NCBI RefSeq assembly: GCF_026427715.1
Contig: NZ_CP107558.1
Location: 3,007,001-3,071,000, forward strand
Source of the DNA: Methylocystis sp. MJC1
GTDB lineage: Bacteria > Pseudomonadota > Alphaproteobacteria > Rhizobiales > Beijerinckiaceae
Length of the DNA: 64,000 nt
Direction of reading: 5' to 3'
Shown here: in pieces, positions 1-7,676 of the stretch
Layout: every line of letters begins with the position of its first letter
Position numbering within the stretch: position 1 is the first letter of the stretch
Position numbers and translations under genes: made by a program
The notes under the pieces: generated by a model
The model's database searches: none
Told to the model about the DNA's origin: nothing
The model's input: the letters and a program-made list of their open reading frames with translations, nothing else

Positions 1-429
1 GCAGAAGACGATGAACTGGTAGGGCGCGCCGGCGAGGGCGCCAAGGAGATCGGGCAAGGCCTCGATGTCCTCGCGATGGATTTCGACGAGCTTGAGCCGC
101 CCCTCCCCCGCCAGCGCGCCATGCACTGCCTTGACGAGCGAGGATTTGCCCATGCCGCGCGCGCCCCAGAGCAGCGCGTTATTGGCCGGCAGGCCCCGGG
201 CGAAGCGGGCGGTGTTGGAGAAGAGGATGTCGCGCTGGAGGTTGATCCCCTCCAGGAGCCCCAGGCTCACGCGGTTGACGCGTTCGACCGGATGGAAGAC
301 CGAGCCCGCCGCGCGCCAGACGAAGGCCTCGGCGGCTGAAAAATCCGGCGCCGGCGGCGCGGGCGGCGCGAGGCGCTCGAGAGCGTCAGCGATACGGGAA
401 AGATGCGCGGCGATATGCTTTTTCGACAT
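1..429 (-). CDS. DUF815-type AAA ATPase, N-terminal part (runs off window)
   Basis: The first 143 codons are present and the gene continues past the left edge. The ATG at 429 gives MSKKHIAAHLSRIADALERL, a charged leader, then a region ending in a P-loop (GARGMGKS, residues 89-96). The stretch before the P-loop, about residues 60-88 (LLEGINLQRDILFSNTARF), and the sequence after it (KLVEIHREDIEALPDLL) match the DUF815 family of predicted ATPases, usually about 280-300 residues. The cellular role of the family is not established. Walker B and sensor motifs lie outside the window. The open frame is continuous with no internal stop. An IS6-type remnant begins about 95 bp upstream of the start, so the native promoter may have been disturbed. 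Confidence 0.8.
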   Translation of the reverse strand, partial: MSKKHIAAHLSRIADALERLAPPAPPAPDFSAAEAFVWRAAGSVFHPVERVNRVSLGLLEGINLQRDILFSNTARFARGLPANNALLWGARGMGKSSLVKAVHGALAGEGRLKLVEIHREDIEALPDLLGALAGAPYQFIVFC

Positions 430-524
430 GAGGCGTCCTAGCGGGCGGGGCAAACCTAAATCTCTGCACCTTCTTTACCGCAAAGTTTATCGCCTTTCGT
501 GGAAACATACGCATCTGAATCGCC

Positions 525-1000
525 GGGCTTGTCGCAAATCCGTGGCGAGGTAGCAGCGTTTGGCGGTCAGCAAAAATCGACAGGAACACCGCGCTTGTCG
601 ATGGCGCGGTACAGATGGCGCCACTCCACGCGGATTTTTACATAGGTTTCGTCGACACGGATCGAACCGCAATGCAGACGCCGAAACTGGCGCAGGCGCT
701 TCTCGATCTCGGGCGCATAAGCGAGAACCCAGCGGTTGATCGTGCTGTGGTCGACCTCGAAACCGCGCTCAGCGAACAAGCTCTCGACGTCGCGGCAGCT
801 CAGGGGATAGCGGAGAAACCAGGAGACTGCCTGGATAATGAGCCAGGGCTCAAAGTGACGCCCCTTGAAGTCGTCTTTCGCTCGGCGCTTCAGCTTCTCG
901 GCAACGGCGGTCAAGAGCATTGGCGGTCCCTCCTGTCGGAGAGCCTTTTGCCCAGCCCTGCCTCAAAACTCGGTTAACCCGCAAAATTTGCGACAGCCCC
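525..1000 (-). mobile_element. IS6-family element, internally deleted, with both terminal inverted repeats
   Basis: The left end reads gggcttgtcgcaaat at 525-539. The right end, read on the minus strand from 1000, is ggggctgtcgcaaat. Thirteen of 15 terminal positions agree, and the sequence is of the GGxxCTGTxGCAAA type of IS6/IS26 elements. Only about 475 bp lie between the ends, against roughly 800 bp for a complete element, and the transposase is cut (see the pseudogene). The 8 bp flanking each side (gaatcgcc and gtcccgag) do not match, so no target duplication remains. This is a dead relic. Confidence 0.75.
545..920 (-). pseudogene. IS6-family transposase, frameshifted and C-terminally deleted
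   Basis: From the ATG at 920 the frame gives 117 residues with IS6/IS26 DDE transposase features: the N-terminal fold FKGRHFEPWLIIQAVSWFL, the helix-turn-helix-like region RGFEVDHSTINRWV, and the first catalytic aspartate in IRVDETYVKI. The frame hits TGA at 567. A run of five T where six are needed (GAT TTT T-TG CTG) marks a one-base deletion. The next frame continues LLTAKR, as in intact relatives, for only a few codons before running into the element end. The second Asp and the Glu of the DDE triad are absent. Intact family members are about 230 residues. It cannot be active. Confidence 0.8.
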
Positions 1001-1081
1001 GTCCCGAGTGCATCGCGTGGCAACGACCCCTCTCGAGTCTTTGGCTCGGGTGAACGACCTCCTTATACGCCACATCTAGAC

Positions 1082-1204
1082 TCACGACCAATAGCTGACA
1101 GCCGCTGCGATGCAGACGGCTGCGAGGAAGTTGGTCGCGCTCCGATTGTAGCGTGTCGCGATGCGCCTGCTGGAACGCAAAACAGGCGGATTCTTGGTCA
1201 ACGC
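1082..1204 (-). pseudogene. IS5-type transposase, C-terminal remnant
   Basis: On the minus strand, before a stop at 1082-1084, the translation ends RRIATRYNRSATNFLAAV then CIAAAVSYWS. This resembles the C-terminal tail of IS5-family (IS427-like) transposases, where NRRIATRYDKLA is followed by a hydrophobic FLAAVxLAAAV segment. Only about 40 codons are recognisable. No catalytic domain, start or terminal repeat could be found. The relic abuts the 3' end of the DJ-1/PfpI gene, so the insertion may have replaced that gene's original end. The family call rests on a short match. Confidence 0.6.
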
Positions 1205-1962
1205 CGCGAAATTTTGGCGAACGCCTCCACCGCGACGTGTGAGTACTGGAAAGTTATGTCGGCCATCAGCGCCTCGGACTGCGAGACACGCAAGGGCTGC
1301 GCGCGTATAGCGTTTCCTGTGCCAAAGGGCGGATGGGGATCGTACTCGATAATCCACTCGGCAAATTCAGCGCTAGATCGCCCGAAAATGCGCTCGACTG
1401 CGAGCAGGGCGGCCTCGAAGCTGCCGACGCCAGGGCCCGCGGTGTAAAGATTGCCATCGACGACAACGCCAGCGCCCCCCTGCACCACCTCTGCCGCCCC
1501 GAGATGGGATAGAATCGGCAACGCATTATGGCTGGAGGTCACTCGCCTGTTCCTGAGAAGACCTGCGGCGCCCAGCATAAGAACGCCATAGCAAATGCCG
1601 ATGACGCAGCGAGCCCTGCGTCCCTGCGCAGCGACGAATTCAACCGCCTCGGCATCGTTCAGGATTTCCGGAGGCAGCATCGGGACAGCGATGACGTCAA
1701 GATCTGGGCAATCTGCGAAGGTCGTCGTCGGCTTCGTCCACCAGGACGGGAAACCTTCGACGAGGTCCAGAGATTTCCAGACCAGATGAATTTCAGTGCC
1801 CGGCATTAGCCCGAAAACTGTCTGGATGCCGACCATGTCCATGGGAACGAAGCCGGGCCCGATGACGATGCCGACATGGAGTGGCGCCACTCCCTCCGGC
1901 GATATCATGGCGCGGAATTTCTCGATCGAAGGCACACTGAATTTCTCGTCTAAAATGGGCAT
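1198..1962 (-). CDS. DJ-1/PfpI family protein (isonitrile hydratase-like)
   Basis: This 254-residue protein has the class I glutamine amidotransferase-like fold of DJ-1/PfpI proteins. A nucleophile elbow lies at residues 121-126 (IGICYG, Cys124), with a hydrophobic helix after it (LMLGAAGLL) and a His at 145 (SSHNALP). The N-terminal strand HVGIVIGPGFVPMDMVG and overall length resemble isonitrile hydratase (InhA) and related cyclohexyl-isocyanide hydratases, but the substrate cannot be told from sequence. The gene is divergent from a GlxA-type regulator across a 139-bp gap that contains a dyad, which suggests the neighbour controls it. The last residues (AFAKISRR) fall at the edge of an IS5-type remnant and may not be native. 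Confidence 0.75.
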   Translation of the reverse strand: MPILDEKFSVPSIEKFRAMISPEGVAPLHVGIVIGPGFVPMDMVGIQTVFGLMPGTEIHLVWKSLDLVEGFPSWWTKPTTTFADCPDLDVIAVPMLPPEILNDAEAVEFVAAQGRRARCVIGICYGVLMLGAAGLLRNRRVTSSHNALPILSHLGAAEVVQGGAGVVVDGNLYTAGPGVGSFEAALLAVERIFGRSSAEFAEWIIEYDPHPPFGTGNAIRAQPLRVSQSEALMADITFQYSHVAVEAFAKISRR

Positions 1963-2014
1963 GCGCGTTACTCCCTGACCGTGATTATCGGTGACACCAT
2001 AACCAACGCAGATG

Positions 2015-2030
2015 ATGTCAGAAATGACAT
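2015..2030. promoter_or_regulatory. Candidate operator: 6-bp dyad in divergent promoter region
   Basis: The sequence atgtca-gaaa-tgacat is a perfect 6-bp inverted repeat with a 4-bp spacer. It lies midway in the gap between the divergent DJ-1/PfpI gene (start 1962) and the GlxA-type regulator (start 2102). The surrounding DNA is A/T-richer than the genes. AraC-family regulators often bind direct repeats, so assigning this dyad to the neighbouring regulator is inference. Confidence 0.35.
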
Positions 2031-2101
2031 ATAAACCTCAAAATCAGTCATTGACGGCGCCAGCAAAATGGAAGCAGTCTATGGCTCAAGGTTGATCAAC
2101 G

Positions 2102-3103
2102 ATGGCTCACAATGTCGAACGATCCATAGCGATCGTTGTTTACCCCGGCTTCGAATTGCTCGATCTCAGCGGCCCGCTGTGCGCCTTCAATGTCGCCGCG
2201 TGCATGCATGAGACGCCGTACGCGCTCACCGTCATCTCGGCGCGAGGTGGTTCGGTCGTCAGCTGTTCCGGGGTGTCGGTAGGTTCATCCAAGGCGATAC
2301 GCGACCGCAGCATCGACACACTCCTGGTGGTCGGCGGTCCCGAAGGTGCGGTTCTTGAGTGCGATCGCGGAACGGTCGCGCTGCTCGAGGACCTAGCGCC
2401 AAGAACGCGGCGGGTTGCGAGCGTCTGCACAGGCGCATTCCTACTGGCGGCAGCGGGGCTGCTTGATGGTCGCAAGGCAACGACACATTGGCGATATGCC
2501 ACTGCGCTTCAAAGGCGCTTTCCAAAACTTCGCGTCGACGCGGACCGGATCTTCATCAAGGATGGCAACGTCTGGACCGCGGCGGGGATCACATCCGGCA
2601 TAGATTTGGCGCTTGCGCTAATCGAGGAGGATTTTGGCGCTGGGCTGTCCAAAGCCGTCGCGAAAGACTTGGTGGTCTATCACCGCAGGCCGGGAGCCCA
2701 GTCCCAGTTCTCTACCATTCTCGAGCTCGAGCCCGCGTCGGGCCGGATCAAGGACGCGCTTTCCTTCGCGCGTGAACATTTGCACGAGCCGCTCACGGTC
2801 GAAAGGCTCGCTGGAACGGTGTGCATCGGCGTGCGTCAGTTTGCTCGAGCGTTTGTTAACGAGACAGGAGAAACGCCTGCAAAGGCCATCGAGCGCCTGC
2901 GCGCCGAGGCCGCAATCCCACTGATTGAAAAGGGGACCGAACCGATCGAATCAGTCGCCCGAAGCGTCGGCTTTGGCGACGTGGAGAGAATGCGCAGGGC
3001 ATTCGTGAGGATCTACGGCCAGTCACCGCAAGCGCTACGACGCGTCAGTCGGCTGAACTCGCGATCTGGGTCCCCGGCAATGGGTGACGCGGATCGAGCA
3101 TGA
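2102..3103 (+). CDS. GlxA-type transcriptional regulator (DJ-1/PfpI domain plus AraC helix-turn-helix)
   Basis: A 333-residue two-domain regulator. Residues about 8-190 form a DJ-1/PfpI-like ligand-sensing domain with SVCTGAFLLAAAGLLDG (Cys109) and TTHW (His129), the typical GlxA/FtrA arrangement. Residues about 215-318 form the AraC/XylS DNA-binding domain: RIKDALSFAREHLHEPLTV opens it, and the second helix-turn-helix ends in VARSVGFGDVERMRRAF. Such regulators control small catabolic operons; in related organisms they respond to isonitriles, arginine derivatives or betaine-like compounds, and the ligand here is unknown. The gene is divergent from the DJ-1/PfpI enzyme at 1962, the obvious candidate target. 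The usual GFxxxxxFxRxF is slightly altered to GFGDVERMRRAF. Confidence 0.85.
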   Translation: MAHNVERSIAIVVYPGFELLDLSGPLCAFNVAACMHETPYALTVISARGGSVVSCSGVSVGSSKAIRDRSIDTLLVVGGPEGAVLECDRGTVALLEDLAPRTRRVASVCTGAFLLAAAGLLDGRKATTHWRYATALQRRFPKLRVDADRIFIKDGNVWTAAGITSGIDLALALIEEDFGAGLSKAVAKDLVVYHRRPGAQSQFSTILELEPASGRIKDALSFAREHLHEPLTVERLAGTVCIGVRQFARAFVNETGETPAKAIERLRAEAAIPLIEKGTEPIESVARSVGFGDVERMRRAFVRIYGQSPQALRRVSRLNSRSGSPAMGDADRA

Positions 3104-3158
3104 AGCTGGCGCCGTGCGTAATAACGAACTCTGCCGAACCTTGCGATGGCGATGTGTA

Positions 3159-3415
3159 TCAGGACTCGCCGCACGACGAACCGTCGTAAATCGGCCCGTC
3201 CCATCCGTCGAGGTACTTTAGCAGTTCGTCATCTATGTCGATAATCCGATGTCGATAGAACAGATGCATCGTCGCCTGCATTTCTTCGGGCAGTTCGCCG
3301 CCTGCGGCTCGGGCGACGAAGCTGTTGAGAAGGACTCGCATGCCGAGCCGGTTCGTGCCAAACACTGTTTCGCCACAACGGGCGCAAAACGCACGCGACA
3401 GTCGCTTTGCAATCG
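3159..3415 (-). pseudogene. GFA-family (Mss4-like) protein, C-terminal fragment
   Basis: The minus-strand frame reads AKRLSRAFCARCGETVFGT then NRLGMRVLLNSFVARAAGG, and ends DGWDGPIYDGSSCGES. The CARCG pair followed by TVFGTNRLGMRV resembles the C-terminal zinc-binding half of GFA-family proteins (glutathione-dependent formaldehyde-activating enzyme-like), which are normally about 130-160 residues. There is no suitable start before the motif, and the frame upstream hits stops within the palindromic sequence at about 3440-3490. The N-terminal Cys pair is missing. It is probably a 5'-truncated relic, although an ATG at 3365 could begin a 68-residue product. The family call is moderate. Confidence 0.5.
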
Positions 3416-3581
3416 AGATCGCTCAGGAGGCGCGCCCTCATCCGCCCCTCGCTGACGCGAGGGCCACCTTCTCCCGCATGCGGGAGAAGGGGAGAACCCC
3501 TGGACCCCGCTTTCGCGTGTTAAGAGGAGGTACCGGCGCGGCGGGCGATCGCCGCGTTGATCGAAACATTAGAGGACAGCC

Positions 3582-6560
3582 TTGACGCTCGACGCCGACG
3601 CCCTGCTCTCCCGCGCCAAAATCATCATCTCGGGCGCCGAGCCCGAAAAAGCGCAAAAGGCGCTCGACCGCGTCCTCGAGAAGGACAAGGGCGCACTCGC
3701 GTCCTTCCTCGCTGCGCAGCCAAAGGCGCGCGACCTGCTCCTCGGCGTCTTGGGCTCCTCCTCCTATCTCACCGATCTCGCGGCGCGCGATCCGGCGCGT
3801 CTGGCGGCGGCGCTCGCGGCCGATCCACAGACACGCATCGGCGCGTTGATCGACGACACCAAGGCGCTGGAAACCGACGACGAAGCCGAGATCATGCGCC
3901 GGCTGCGGCTCATCAAGCAGGAGGCGGCGCTCGTCATCGCGCTCGCCGATCTCTCCAAGGCGTGGGACACGCTGCAGGCAACGGAGGCGCTCACCCGCAT
4001 TGCCGACGCCATGCTTTCCGCCGCCATTCGTTTCACGCTGCGCCAAGCCCAGCGCGCAGGCAAGCTGGAGCTCGCGGACCAGCGCGACCCCGAACGCGCC
4101 TCGGGGTGGATTTTCCTCGGCATGGGCAAGGGCGGCGCCTATGAGCTGAACTACTCCTCGGACATCGACCTCATCGTCTTTTTCGACCGTTCCCGCGCCC
4201 GCCTCACCGACCCTTCCGAAGACGTCGATCTCTTCGTGAAGCTCACCAAGCGCATCGTGAAGATCATGAGCGAGCGCACGAGCGACGGCTATGTCTTCCG
4301 CACCGATCTGCGCTTGCGCCCGGACCCCGGCGCCACGCCCATCGCCATTCCGCTGGAGGCCGCGCTCTCTTACTACGAAAGCATGGGCCAGAATTGGGAG
4401 CGCGCGGCCTATATCAAGGCGCGGCCTGTCGCCGGAGACATTTACGCGGGCGAACAATTTTTGCAGGAGCTGTCGCCCTTCGTCTGGCGCAAATATTTCG
4501 ACTTCGCCGCGATCGCCGACGTGCATTCGATCAAGCGGCAGATTCACGCGCACAAGGGCCACGGCAAGATCGCCGTCATCGGCCACAATATCAAATTGGG
4601 GCGCGGCGGCATTCGCGAGATCGAGTTCTTCACGCAGACCCAGCAGCTCATCACCGGCGGACGCGACAAGAGATTGCGCGGCCGCGCGACGCTGCCCATG
4701 CTCGACCAGCTCGTCGAGAGCGGATGGGTCGAGGCGCAGGCGCGCGACGATTTGCGTGAAGCCTACCTGTTCCTGCGCGATGTCGAGCATCGCATTCAGA
4801 TGGTCGCCGACGAGCAGAAACATACGCTGCCCGACACGAGAGACGGAGTGGAAAATATTGCCCGCATGATGGGCTTTGCCGGCTATGACGACTTTGCCGA
4901 GGCGCTCATGAAGCGGCTCGACATCGTGCAGGGGCATTATGCGCGGCTTTTCGAGACGGCGCCCGAGCTTTCTTCGGCAGGCGGCAATCTCGTCTTCACC
5001 GGCGACGAGGACGATCCCGAGACGATCGAGACGCTCGCGGGCATGGGCTACAAAGACCCCAAAATGGTGACCGCCACTATTCGCGGCTGGCACTTCGGCC
5101 GCTACGCCGCGACGCGCTCGACCGTCGCCCGCGAACGCCTCACTGAGCTCACGCCGAAATTGCTCGAAGCCCTCGCCGCGACCGACAACGCCGACCAAGC
5201 CTTTCTCGCTTTCGACAAGCTCATCCAGAAGCTTCCCGCCGGCGTGCAGCTCTTCTCCCTGCTCGTCTCACAGCCGCGCCTGCTCACGCTGCTCGCCGCC
5301 ATCACCGGCGCGGCGCCGAAGCTCTCCGCCACCATTTCGAAACGCCCGCGCGTGCTCGACGCGCTGATGGAGCCGGCGTTCTTCCACACTTTGCCGAGCG
5401 ACGCCGATCTGCGCGAGCGCCTTGCGGCGCAATTCGCCGAGGCGCGCTCTTATGAAGACGCGCTCGACCGCGCCCGCATCTTCGGCCAGGAGCAGAAGTT
5501 TCTGATCGGCGTGCGCGTGCTGACGGGCTCGATCTCGGTCGCGGACGTCGGCGCCGCCTATACGCGCCTTGCCGAGACGCTGATTGCTTGCCTCTTCGAG
5601 GAGATCTGCAAGGAATTCGAAAAAGCGCATGGCCGCATAGAGAAGGGCGCGGCGGCGGTCGTCGCCATGGGCAAGCTCGGGGGCCGCGAGATGACGGCCG
5701 CTTCCGATCTCGACCTCATGCTGCTCTACGACGCCGATCCGCACGCAGAGTCGGTCGGGGGCGAGCGTTCGCTCTCGACGGCGCAATATTACGCCCGCCT
5801 CACCCAGCGTCTGATCACCGCGATTTCGGCGCCGACGGCCGAAGGCACGCTCTACGAAACGGATTTTCGCCTCCGCCCCTCCGGCAATATGGGGCCGATC
5901 GCGGTGAGCCTTAAATCCTTCGAGGCTTACCAGGCGGAAGAGGCTTGGACATGGGAGCATATGGCGCTGACGCGCGCCCGCGTCGTCGCCGGGCCGGCGG
6001 AATTCGCCGCCCGCGTCGAGGCGGCGATCCGCGCCGCGCTGGTCCGGCCGCGCGATCCGCATAAGCTGAAGATCGACGTCCTCGCCATGCGCAAGCGGAT
6101 CGAGCAAGCAAAGGGTTCGAACAACCCCTGGGAGGTGAAGCAGGCTCCGGGCGGGCTCATCGACATCGAATTCATCGCCCAATATCTGATGCTCCTGCAT
6201 GGCGCGGCGCATCCAGAGGTTTTCTCGACGACGACGCCTGTGGCGCTGCGCATGCTGCGCGACGCCAGCCTCCTCGACGCCGGCGCAGCGGAGACGCTTC
6301 ACGCCGCCTCGAGCCTTTACCAAGGGCTCACGCAAGTCCTGCGCCTTGCCGTCGACGGTCCTTTCCGGCCGACCGACGCGCCCCGCGGGCTGACCGAGCT
6401 TCTCCTGCGGGTTGGCGACTCGCCAGATCTCTCCCATCTGGAGGCGCTGCTTGCTGATTCTCAGAAGCGGACTCGGGAAATTTTCACCTTTGTCATCGGA
6501 CCGTTTTCTGGGCCGATTACCGGCTCTGGGGAGTTGTCAGAGGCGCCGCCTCCGGCATAG
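3582..6560 (+). CDS. glnE: Bifunctional glutamine-synthetase adenylyltransferase/adenylyl-removing enzyme
   Basis: GlnE attaches AMP to glutamine synthetase when nitrogen is plentiful and removes it when nitrogen is short, under control of PII. The 992-residue length is normal. Two nucleotidyltransferase domains are visible: the N-terminal adenylyl-removase core around residues 180-203 (GMGKGGAYELNYSSDIDL) and the C-terminal transferase core around 696-717 (MGKLGGREMTAASDLDLML). Each has the paired aspartates (SDIDL, SDLDL) that bind metal. An HD-like linker (RDVEHRIQM) sits between them. The start is taken as TTG at 3582, ten bases after agagga; no better ATG is in frame near the conserved N terminus. 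A parvulin gene follows 90 bp downstream. Confidence 0.95.
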   Translation: MTLDADALLSRAKIIISGAEPEKAQKALDRVLEKDKGALASFLAAQPKARDLLLGVLGSSSYLTDLAARDPARLAAALAADPQTRIGALIDDTKALETDDEAEIMRRLRLIKQEAALVIALADLSKAWDTLQATEALTRIADAMLSAAIRFTLRQAQRAGKLELADQRDPERASGWIFLGMGKGGAYELNYSSDIDLIVFFDRSRARLTDPSEDVDLFVKLTKRIVKIMSERTSDGYVFRTDLRLRPDPGATPIAIPLEAALSYYESMGQNWERAAYIKARPVAGDIYAGEQFLQELSPFVWRKYFDFAAIADVHSIKRQIHAHKGHGKIAVIGHNIKLGRGGIREIEFFTQTQQLITGGRDKRLRGRATLPMLDQLVESGWVEAQARDDLREAYLFLRDVEHRIQMVADEQKHTLPDTRDGVENIARMMGFAGYDDFAEALMKRLDIVQGHYARLFETAPELSSAGGNLVFTGDEDDPETIETLAGMGYKDPKMVTATIRGWHFGRYAATRSTVARERLTELTPKLLEALAATDNADQAFLAFDKLIQKLPAGVQLFSLLVSQPRLLTLLAAITGAAPKLSATISKRPRVLDALMEPAFFHTLPSDADLRERLAAQFAEARSYEDALDRARIFGQEQKFLIGVRVLTGSISVADVGAAYTRLAETLIACLFEEICKEFEKAHGRIEKGAAAVVAMGKLGGREMTAASDLDLMLLYDADPHAESVGGERSLSTAQYYARLTQRLITAISAPTAEGTLYETDFRLRPSGNMGPIAVSLKSFEAYQAEEAWTWEHMALTRARVVAGPAEFAARVEAAIRAALVRPRDPHKLKIDVLAMRKRIEQAKGSNNPWEVKQAPGGLIDIEFIAQYLMLLHGAAHPEVFSTTTPVALRMLRDASLLDAGAAETLHAASSLYQGLTQVLRLAVDGPFRPTDAPRGLTELLLRVGDSPDLSHLEALLADSQKRTREIFTFVIGPFSGPITGSGELSEAPPPA

Positions 6561-6650
6561 ATACGCCCCATTCGTCACGCAGGAACCTTCCGCGCCGACC
6601 GTGGCGGCGGCTTTTCTGGGGCTCTTCTGCCTCGATTTCTGGAGCATATC

Positions 6651-7538
6651 ATGTCAAATGCCCGCTATAACGCGCGTTCCCTGGCCCGCGCCGCCTTCGG
6701 GACGCTCGGCGTCGTCGCCCTGATGGCCGCCGCCGCGCCCGCGCAGGCCAAGGTGCTGGCCAAGGTGAATGGCGTCGAGATCACCGACGACGACCTGAAG
6801 ATCGCCATGGAAGATCTCGGCCCGGGCATTCCGCGTCAGCTCGAAGGCAAGGCGCGCGACAGCTATATCATCGACTTCCTCATCGACGAGCAGCTCGTCG
6901 TGCAGAAGGCGCAGGCCGACAAGCTCGCCGAAACCCCGGATTTCGCCAAGAAGATGGCCTATCTGCGCGACAAGGCGCTGATGGAGACCTTGCTCGGCAA
7001 TGTCGCCAAGAACGCCGCGACGGACGCCGCCATCAAGGCGACCTATGACGAGGCGGCGAAGGCCCAGAAGCCCGAGACCGAATACCACGCCCATCACATC
7101 CTCGTGCCCACCGAGGAAGAGGCCAAGAAGGCGCTCGCGCGCGTGAAGGGCGGCGAGGATTTCTCCAAGGTCGCCGGCGAAGTCTCGAAGGACCCCGGCT
7201 CCAAGGGCGGCGATCTCGGCTGGTTCACCAAGGACCGCATGGTTCCGGAATTCGGCGAGGCGGCGTCGAAGATGAAGCCGGGCGAGATCTCCGAGCCGGT
7301 GAAGACCCAGTTCGGCTGGCATATCATCAAGCTCGACGAGTCCCGCCCGAAGACCTTCCCGCCGATGGAGCAGGTCAAGGAGCAGGTCGCCCGCTATGTC
7401 GTGCAGAAGGCGCAAAGCGAGCTGGTAATGAAGCTGCGCGAGGGCGCCAAGATCGAGCGCACCGACCAGCCGGCCGACGCCGCCAAGGGTGGCGCGGCTC
7501 CGGCGGCGGCGGCGAAGCCGGAAGAGAAGAAGAAGTAA
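6651..7538 (+). CDS. Periplasmic parvulin-type peptidyl-prolyl isomerase
   Basis: A 295-residue PpiC-type isomerase that catalyses cis-trans isomerisation of X-Pro bonds during envelope protein folding. A signal peptide covers residues 1-33 (hydrophobic core LGVVALMAAAAP, cleavage after AQA). An N-terminal helical chaperone-like region (about 35-140, with VNGVEITDDDL) is followed by one parvulin domain at about 145-233: HAHHILVPTEEEA, DPGSKGGDLGWF, FGWHIIKLDE. The tail is Ala/Lys-rich (AAPAAAAKPEEKKK). The gene has the same orientation as glnE and is followed by a palindromic repeat that may end the transcript. The nearest relatives are the single-domain PrsA/PpiC-like foldases rather than SurA. 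Confidence 0.9.
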   Translation: MSNARYNARSLARAAFGTLGVVALMAAAAPAQAKVLAKVNGVEITDDDLKIAMEDLGPGIPRQLEGKARDSYIIDFLIDEQLVVQKAQADKLAETPDFAKKMAYLRDKALMETLLGNVAKNAATDAAIKATYDEAAKAQKPETEYHAHHILVPTEEEAKKALARVKGGEDFSKVAGEVSKDPGSKGGDLGWFTKDRMVPEFGEAASKMKPGEISEPVKTQFGWHIIKLDESRPKTFPPMEQVKEQVARYVVQKAQSELVMKLREGAKIERTDQPADAAKGGAAPAAAAKPEEKKK

Positions 7539-7564
7539 GACGAAATCCGCTTGGTTGGCTCGTT

Positions 7565-7660
7565 GTCATTCCCGACGCTCGCAAAGCGAGCGATCGGGAA
7601 GCGACCATTGCTGTTTTGACTCTGGATTCCCGGTCGAGCTTTCTGCCCGCCGGGAATGAC
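7565..7660. repeat. Family A palindromic repeat, copy 1
   Basis: It begins gtcattcccgacgctcgc and ends gcccgccgggaatgac, with two internal hairpins (the first around caaag). It lies between the parvulin gene and the convergent patatin-like gene and could act as a bidirectional terminator. At least nine other copies are in the window. Confidence 0.85.
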
Positions 7661-7676
7661 AGCAGATTCTCCCACT

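Noticed and set aside
3438..5198. 586-codon open frame on the minus strand
   Set aside because: It is the shadow of glnE: high GC third positions open the antisense frame, and the translation is Arg/Ala/Gly-rich with no domain.
5268..6437. 389-codon open frame on the minus strand
   Set aside because: Also antisense to glnE, with the same low-information composition.
7565..7660. Palindromic repeats as candidate CRISPR units
   Set aside because: They are dispersed single units, not arrays with regular spacers.
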